Source: Fibrobacteria bacterium (GTDB taxonomy: Bacteria; Fibrobacterota; Fibrobacteria; UBA11236). From it: a stretch of DNA of 45,379 bases. How positions within the stretch are numbered: position 1 is the first letter of the stretch; every line of letters begins with the position of its first letter. Under the pieces are notes generated by a model. It did not search any database. It had not been told where the DNA came from and worked only from the letters and a program-made list of their open reading frames with translations. Shown in pieces: positions 41,319-45,379 of this stretch. The translations under genes and the position numbers were made by a program. The DNA lies in NCBI GenBank assembly GCA_021155885.1, contig JAJNBB010000016.1, forward strand, positions 1 through 45,379, in the 5' to 3' direction.

Positions 41319-41398
41319 GAGGCCTCTCCTTCAAACTTGAGGGATGCTAAACTAACAAATCCGATCCATTTACATCCCCCTAACCAATCATTTTTCGG

Positions 41399-41469
41399 GC
41401 GGGATGTATCCCCATCCCGCTTCGCCCCGGAAAAATACCGTCCCCGAAAAACACCGCGGTTGCTATGGT
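41399..41469 (+). promoter_or_regulatory. Hairpin and -10 box before the aminotransferase gene
   Basis: GCGGGAT-GTATCCCC-ATCCCGC (41399-41420) is a 7-bp hairpin. TATGGT (41464-41469) lies seven bases before the ATG at 41477, consistent with a leaderless start. The 158-base gap is divergent with the oxidoreductase gene and has no other feature. Confidence 0.4.
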
Positions 41470-41476
41470 TTCTGCC

Positions 41477-42661
41477 ATGAAAACGCTCTCCGCGCGCGCC
41501 CTGGCCATTGCTCCCTCGCCGACCGTGGCCATGGATGCCCGATATAAGGAAATTTTGGCAGGGGGGCGGCCCGTCCTGAGCCTCGGAGCCGGTGAACCGG
41601 ACGTGCCGATGCCGGAAGCCGGCGTGCAGGCGGCCGTTCGCGCGCTCCGGGAAGGCAAAACGCGCTATGCGCACATGGCCGGTCTCCCGGAGCTGCGCAG
41701 CGCCCTGAGCCGCAAATTCCACGAAGAAAACGGCCTCGAATACCCTCCCGAAAACATCCTGGTCACCTCCGGGGCCAAGCAGGCGGTATTCACCGCCCTG
41801 ACGGCCCTGCTCAACCCCGGCGACGAGGTCCTCATCCCCTCGCCCTACTGGGTCACCTACCCCGAGGCGGTCCGCCTGCTCGGGGCCGTTCCCGTTGAAA
41901 TCGCCACCCGCTTCGAGGACGGTTTCAAGCTGACCCCCGAGGCCCTGCGCGCCGCCCTCACGCCGCGCGGCAAGCTCCTGCTGCTGAACTCCCCCTGCAA
42001 TCCCACCGGAGCCGTGTACACGCGTGCCGAACTCTCTGCCTTGGCCGCCATCGCGGTGGAGGCGGACCTGTACGTGCTTTCCGACGAGATCTACGAACAC
42101 ATCCTCTATGGGGAGGCGGCCGCCGTAAGCCCCGCCTCGCTCGGTCCGGAGATGGCCGCCCGCACCGCCACGGTCAACGGTTTCTCGAAGGCCTTCGCCA
42201 TGCAGGGATTGCGGCTCGGGTACGTCGGCGCGCCCGCGGCGTGGGCGAAGGCCATGATCGCGGTCCAAAGCCACGCCGCCCACCACCCCTCCACGATCAG
42301 CCAGTACGCCGCGTTGGCCTGTCTCGAGGCGGCTCCCGGCGTACTGCCCGCCATGCGCTTGCATTATCAAGAGGCCCGCGAATATGCCCTGGCGCGCCTC
42401 CGCGAGATTCCCGGCCTCCGCTGGAACGACCCCGACGGGGCCTTCTACGTGTTTCTCGACATCACCGCGTTCGGAATGGACTCCGTCTCCCTGGCGGAGT
42501 ACCTGCTCGAAAAGTGGGACCTCGCCACCGTGCCCGGCCTGGGCTTCGGCCGCGAAGGGTATCTGCGCCTTTCGTTCGCCAATTCGCGCGAGGTGCTGGC
42601 GCAGGCGTTCGACCGGCTGGAACAGGGTTTGCGGGCGCTGGCGCCCCATGCCCCTGCTTGA
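41477..42661 (+). CDS. Aspartate-type aminotransferase (class I/II, PLP)
   Basis: A 394-residue fold-type I aminotransferase of the subgroup Ib AspAT type, which transfers amino groups between aspartate and 2-oxoglutarate (or prephenate in some members). LGAGEPDVPMPEA and TRYAHMAGLPELRSALSRKF open the protein. PSPYWVTYPEAVRLLG holds the Trp/Tyr contacts, LNSPCNPTGAVY the cofactor Asn, and VLSDEIYEHILY the Asp/Tyr. The PLP lysine is in NGFSKAFAMQGLRLGY, and the carboxylate Arg is in YLRLSFANS. The ATG at 41477 is preferred over 41465, because the latter lies inside the probable -10. yraN begins 14 bases before its end. Confidence 0.93.
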   Translation: MKTLSARALAIAPSPTVAMDARYKEILAGGRPVLSLGAGEPDVPMPEAGVQAAVRALREGKTRYAHMAGLPELRSALSRKFHEENGLEYPPENILVTSGAKQAVFTALTALLNPGDEVLIPSPYWVTYPEAVRLLGAVPVEIATRFEDGFKLTPEALRAALTPRGKLLLLNSPCNPTGAVYTRAELSALAAIAVEADLYVLSDEIYEHILYGEAAAVSPASLGPEMAARTATVNGFSKAFAMQGLRLGYVGAPAAWAKAMIAVQSHAAHHPSTISQYAALACLEAAPGVLPAMRLHYQEAREYALARLREIPGLRWNDPDGAFYVFLDITAFGMDSVSLAEYLLEKWDLATVPGLGFGREGYLRLSFANSREVLAQAFDRLEQGLRALAPHAPA

Positions 42662-43088
42662 GCCCCCTCCCGAAAACTCCCCCGAATTCCTGAACCATCG
42701 TCCCGATCACATCGGGGCGGGCCGGCGCGGCGAGGCCGCGGCCCTCGATTACCTGTTGCAACGCGGTTATCGCCTGCGCGATCGCAACTACCGGTTCGGG
42801 CGCGGCGAACTCGACCTCGTCATGGAATCGCCCGCCGGCGACCTCGTGTTCATCGAGGTGAAATCCAGCCGCGGCGCCCATGCGGGAGACCCGCTGGCCT
42901 GGGTGCATGGCCGCAAGCAACTGCAGATCCAGCGCATCGCGCAGGGGTACTGCCTCGCGAAGGGAATTCCCGACCGGCCCATGCGCTTCGACGTGATCGC
43001 GGTCGAATGGGACCCGAAGGCGCCGGAGCAGGTGAGGATACGGCACGTGGAACAGGCGTTTATGCCGGAAGGACGAGGTTACAGGTGA
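42648..43088 (+). CDS. yraN: YraN/UPF0102 family nuclease-like protein
   Basis: A 146-residue protein with the restriction-endonuclease-like fold of the YraN family. AGRRGEAAALDYLLQRGYRL is the family opening. The catalytic-type residues lie in GRGELDLVMES and LVFIEVKSSRG (E, D, ExK). The role in bacteria is unclear; relatives have been linked to DNA processing. A 25-residue proline-rich N-terminal extension precedes the domain. It overlaps the aminotransferase gene by 14 bases, so the two are co-translated. Its last codons (GYR-stop) are part of a heptamer-repeat arm, which provides the TGA. Confidence 0.88.
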   Translation: MPLLEPPPENSPEFLNHRPDHIGAGRRGEAAALDYLLQRGYRLRDRNYRFGRGELDLVMESPAGDLVFIEVKSSRGAHAGDPLAWVHGRKQLQIQRIAQGYCLAKGIPDRPMRFDVIAVEWDPKAPEQVRIRHVEQAFMPEGRGYR

Positions 43089-43182
43089 CAGGGAACAGGT
43101 GAAAGGAAGCGCAATCCCGGACGTAACGGCTTGCGTTCATTGTTTTTGCTTCCCTGTCACCTGCCACCTGTTACCTTATCCC
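43076..43182. repeat. Heptamer-repeat inverted pair, family AGGTGAC
   Basis: Left arm 43076-43110: AGGTTAC AGGTGAC, then AGGGAAC AGGTGAA, then AGGAAGC. Right arm 43148-43182: GCTTCCC TGTCACC, then TGCCACC TGTTACC, then TTATCCC. Reversed, the right arm matches the left. The core is 37 bases. The left arm contains the yraN stop codon; the right arm contains TACCTT, the probable -10 of the next gene. Confidence 0.85.
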
Positions 43183-43184
43183 CC

Positions 43185-43787
43185 ATGCTCCTCCCCCTCC
43201 ATCCGGTAACGCCTGAGGCTCGCCACATGAAGAGGGTGCTCGAGACCTTCGACAAAGGCGGCCTGGTGGTCTACCCCACCGACTCCGGCTATTCCGTGGG
43301 ATGCGACGCGGGCAACCGGGTGGCAGTGAACAAGCTATATCACCTGAAGCGGGCGATGAAGAAGTACGTGATGGCCCTGATGGCCCGGGACTTCAGCACG
43401 GTTTCCGATTTCGCGAAGGTGGACAACTTCGCCTACCGCTACATGAAGAAGCTGGTGCCGGGCCCTTATACCTTCGTGCTGCCCGCGACCTCGCACGCGA
43501 ACAAAATCCTGGACGCGAAGCGCCCGGAGGTGGGGGTGCGCATGCCGCGTCATGCCTTCGCCGACGCGCTCTTCGCCTTGAAGCCGGATATCCTGCTGCT
43601 GACCACCGCGGCGAAGGTGCGCGAGGACGAAAGCTTCGTGGATCCGCGGGAGATCGAGGCCACCTTCGGCCACGAAGTCGACCTCGTGCTCGACATGGGC
43701 CCATTGCCGTTGAATCCCACGACCATCATCAGCCTGGTCAACGGGGAACCCGAGGTGATCCGCGAGGGGCAGGGCCCCGTACCCTAA
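43185..43787 (+). CDS. YciO-type Sua5/YrdC family protein
   Basis: A 200-residue protein of the Sua5/YrdC superfamily, whose best-known members make threonylcarbamoyl-AMP for the t6A modification of tRNA. It is closest to YciO: LHPVTPEARHMKRVLETF, GGLVVYPTDSGYSVGCD, PGPYTFVLPATS, VGVRMPRHAFADAL, and the C-terminal NPTTIISLVNGEPEVIREG. YciO proteins lack the full activity of TsaC in some species, so the role is not certain. The ATG at 43185 is seven bases after TACCTT in the heptamer arm, without an SD; an in-frame ATG at 43131 would lie inside the repeat core. Confidence 0.9.
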   Translation: MLLPLHPVTPEARHMKRVLETFDKGGLVVYPTDSGYSVGCDAGNRVAVNKLYHLKRAMKKYVMALMARDFSTVSDFAKVDNFAYRYMKKLVPGPYTFVLPATSHANKILDAKRPEVGVRMPRHAFADALFALKPDILLLTTAAKVREDESFVDPREIEATFGHEVDLVLDMGPLPLNPTTIISLVNGEPEVIREGQGPVP

Positions 43788-43884
43788 AGGAATCGCTCAG
43801 CGAAGGTATGGACCTTTATGAAGCCGCCTAGTCGAAGAAGATGACCCGGATCTGGCTCTCCTTCCAGAGAAGGGGGCGGCTGAA

Positions 43885-43929
43885 TCAAAAAAGAAAGGAC
43901 ACGGCGCAGGGTCCTGCTCCGCGTCCTTT
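43885..43929 (-). terminator. Terminator overlapping the end of a lipoprotein gene
   Basis: On the minus strand, a 17-bp stem with two mismatches (AAAGGACGCGGAGCAGG with CCTGCGCCGTGTCCTTT, two-base loop) is followed by CTTTTTTGA. The TGA here is the stop of the lipoprotein gene at 43885, so the mRNA may end at or before its own stop codon. Confidence 0.75.
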
Positions 43930-44490
43930 GATCCGAACTTCCCTCCATCCTTTCATCCGCCCCTTACCAAGGTTCGGGACGGGATCCGGGCGGGCGGAAG
44001 CCGGAAGATCACTCACGTTCAGCTTTCCGCTGGGAATGTCCGCACCCGCGTTCCACAGCGAATCGACCTGCGCCTTGGTGGTAATCAAGTTGATGTTGGA
44101 CACGGCGACAGTCTTCATGCTCGTGGTGTTGGCGGTCGTCCACCCGGTTTGCATGAAGTCGAAGCCATTGCTGCCGTCGACGCCATTCTTGGCGGCGTGG
44201 GGCGAATAAACGGCCAGCGAGCTACCCGAGGAAGTCGAATTGGCGAAGATGATGTCGATCTTCTCCGTCATGGTTTTGGCGACAGTCACGGTGTAGGCCT
44301 GAAAATTGTCCAGATCGATCGAGGAGCCATAAGTGGCATTGGCCTGCGCGCCCGCGGTGAGATTGCGGGTGGTCACCAGCACGGTCGCCGAGCCGCCATC
44401 ACCGTCGTCGTCGGTGAGACAGCCGGTCAGCACAAGACCCAGGGAAAGGACGGTGCAGGTCAGGATGTTTTGGGCATTAAAGCGATTCAT
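43885..44490 (-). CDS. Lipoprotein paralog with altered 3' end
   Basis: A 201-residue predicted lipoprotein, MNRFNAQNILTCTVLSLGLV continuing to the lipobox LTGC, Cys at residue 24, then LTDDDGDGG. Up to about residue 155 it parallels its neighbour at 44654: GAQANATYGSSIDLDNFQAY, IDIIFANSTSSG, AVYSPHAAKNGVDGS and KAQVDSLWNAG. After GKLNVSD the match stops, and the remaining 45 residues (PASARPDPVPNLGKGRMKG and on) have no counterpart. They are encoded by a repeat-like stretch and by the terminator hairpin. No other frame restores the lost end. The gene may be decaying or newly truncated. AAGGAG precedes the ATG. Likely outer-membrane anchored; function unknown. Confidence 0.7.
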   Translation of the reverse strand: MNRFNAQNILTCTVLSLGLVLTGCLTDDDGDGGSATVLVTTRNLTAGAQANATYGSSIDLDNFQAYTVTVAKTMTEKIDIIFANSTSSGSSLAVYSPHAAKNGVDGSNGFDFMQTGWTTANTTSMKTVAVSNINLITTKAQVDSLWNAGADIPSGKLNVSDLPASARPDPVPNLGKGRMKGWREVRIKGRGAGPCAVSFLF

Positions 44491-44620
44491 GAGAGACTCC
44501 TTGGTTAATGCGCGCGGGCCGCACTAGTGAGATACAAGAGGGGATTTTAAAAACCTGTTTTAGGGCGCTTTTCATACAATTTGATTCGCGCGCGCAATAC
44601 TTGGAAACACGATGCTCCTA

Positions 44621-44650
44621 AAAACGGAGCGGAAATTTCCGCTCCGTTTT
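44621..44650. terminator. Perfect 30-nt palindromic terminator
   Basis: AAAACGGAGCGGAAA followed by its exact complement. It starts four bases after the stop of the lipoprotein at 44654 (minus strand) and ends with TTTT in that direction. It can act on both strands. The rest of 44491-44653 is upstream sequence of the next lipoprotein gene, with no further gene. Confidence 0.8.
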
Positions 44651-44653
44651 CAT

Positions 44654-45274
44654 TTAGAACTTGGCCTGCGCCTTGAAGTTCGCCGAATTGCCCGTTCCGG
44701 TGCCCGCAAAGTTGATGACGCGAATCAGAACTTTTCTGCCCGTGTTGCTCATCGCCATGAAGGAGCCATCCACAACGAGGTTGATCTTTCCATCGGCGTC
44801 CACCGCCGCGGTGGTCCACAACGAATCCAGCTTTTCCTTGGTATTGATGGCATCGAAAGCGGCCTGAGTAGTCAAACCACTCGACTTGATCACCGTATGG
44901 TTGGGATTGTTGAAGTCCGACAGGAAGGTGAAGCCGGCGCTGCCGTTGATGCCGCCCTTGGCCGAGTCGGGCGAATAGATCGCCGGCGTGGGGGTGCCGC
45001 CGATACCGGAGGTCGAAACCGCGTAGATCAGGTCGATATCGCCCGTACGCGTCTTGGCTTCGGCGATCTTGTAAGCGACCATGTTATCGATGTCGAGGGC
45101 CGAACCGTAGTCGGCATTGTCCTGCGCTCCGACGGTTACAAGTCTGACACTGAGGCTATCGGCTACGGTCACGCCGTCGCCGTCACCGTCGTCGTCCGTG
45201 AGGCAGCCCGTCAGCACGAGACCGAGGGAAAGGACGGTAAGGCTGAGGATGTTCTGGGTGCTAAAGCGATTCAT
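44654..45274 (-). CDS. Fibrobacter-type lipoprotein, intact paralog
   Basis: A 206-residue predicted lipoprotein: MNRFSTQNILSLTVLSLGLV, lipobox LTGC with Cys at residue 24, then LTDDDGDGDG. The mature domain has VGAQDNADYGSALDIDNMVA, GDIDLIYAVSTSG, AIYSPDSAKGGINGSAG and KEKLDSLWTT. It ends with NTGRKVLIRVINFAGTGTGN and a final strand. This pattern (GAQ, YG-S-iDiD, iDLIy, iYsP) recalls secreted or lipid-anchored proteins abundant in Fibrobacter; the function is unknown. AAGGAG is six bases before the ATG, and the sequence CCAAGGAGT is shared with its paralog's leader. The two genes are a tandem duplication, each with its own terminator. Confidence 0.82.
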   Translation of the reverse strand: MNRFSTQNILSLTVLSLGLVLTGCLTDDDGDGDGVTVADSLSVRLVTVGAQDNADYGSALDIDNMVAYKIAEAKTRTGDIDLIYAVSTSGIGGTPTPAIYSPDSAKGGINGSAGFTFLSDFNNPNHTVIKSSGLTTQAAFDAINTKEKLDSLWTTAAVDADGKINLVVDGSFMAMSNTGRKVLIRVINFAGTGTGNSANFKAQAKF

Positions 45275-45379
45275 GGTAAACTCCTTGGTTGAATACTCTC
45301 CATAAGAGAACTACAAGGAGTTTTTCTCAAAATGGGGTAATAGCCCCAGATAAAACAAATTGATTCATCCGGGCAACGT

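Noticed and set aside
43885-44490. A simple single-base frameshift as the cause of the odd lipoprotein C-terminus
   Set aside because: The other two minus-strand frames after GKLNV do not restore similarity to the intact paralog, so replacement or deletion is more likely.

Overview
This is about 45 kb of high-GC (roughly two-thirds G+C), gene-dense chromosomal DNA from a Gram-negative, didermic bacterium. Several signs point to the Fibrobacterota or a close member of the Fibrobacterota-Chlorobi-Bacteroidota group: two tandem lipoproteins with an LVLTGC lipobox and a DDDGDG linker of the kind seen in Fibrobacter; secreted proteins with C-terminal tails resembling type IX sorting domains; a DUF5683-like protein; and a LexA-type palindrome in front of recA that fits the motif I recall for Fibrobacter succinogenes. 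This assignment is inference. No phage, insertion sequence or CRISPR array was seen.

Layout. 1-5.5 kb: a truncated PfkB sugar kinase, a GT9-like protein, GDP-mannose synthesis (manC), a PHP phosphoesterase and an envelope M23 peptidase, then tRNA-Lys. 6.0-9.9 kb: an operon of three secreted proteins (an orphan beta-rich domain, a beta-propeller, a DUF1080 protein). 9.9-13.6 kb: a DUF5683-like membrane protein, then cinA and recA under a probable SOS promoter, followed by a candidate structured RNA. 13.8-17.0 kb: a small protein, argJ, and greA-holA with a terminator in the greA leader. 17.1-20.1 kb: a three-gene operon of unknown coiled-coil or helical proteins. 20.2-26.7 kb: housekeeping genes (DoxX-like, RluA-type pseudouridine synthase, FAD-dependent protein, rlmH, tRNA-Glu, queA, hemE, tRNA-Arg). 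26.9-30.7 kb: purine synthesis (fused PurSL, then PurQ). 30.7-34.3 kb: a four-gene nucleotide-sugar and glycan operon (two epimerases, a methyltransferase, a GT2). 34.3-45.3 kb: a large membrane protein, ilvD, a lipoprotein, a small redox pair, a Gfo/Idh/MocA oxidoreductase, an aspartate-type aminotransferase, yraN, a YciO/Sua5 protein and two paralogous lipoproteins.

The most unusual structure is between genes. At least six intergenic sites carry short tandem repeats with an exact 7-base period, usually as two inverted arms around a short core. Each site uses one heptamer family: GTTGTTG, CTGTNNG or AGGTGAC/AGGGAAC. Some arms supply stop codons or lie directly against -10 boxes. One site surrounds tRNA-Arg, the only one of the three tRNAs here without an encoded CCA, and a related stretch seems to have replaced the 3' end of one lipoprotein gene. 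Two sites about 15.5 kb apart share a conserved core and look like copies of one element.

A second theme is transcription. A TAnnnT hexamer, most often TAnCTT, lies 6 to 9 bases before at least nine start codons. It also occurs 10 to 13 bases before two tRNAs, one of which has a full TTGAAA-N17-TATCTT promoter. Many genes here are therefore probably expressed from leaderless or near-leaderless mRNAs.
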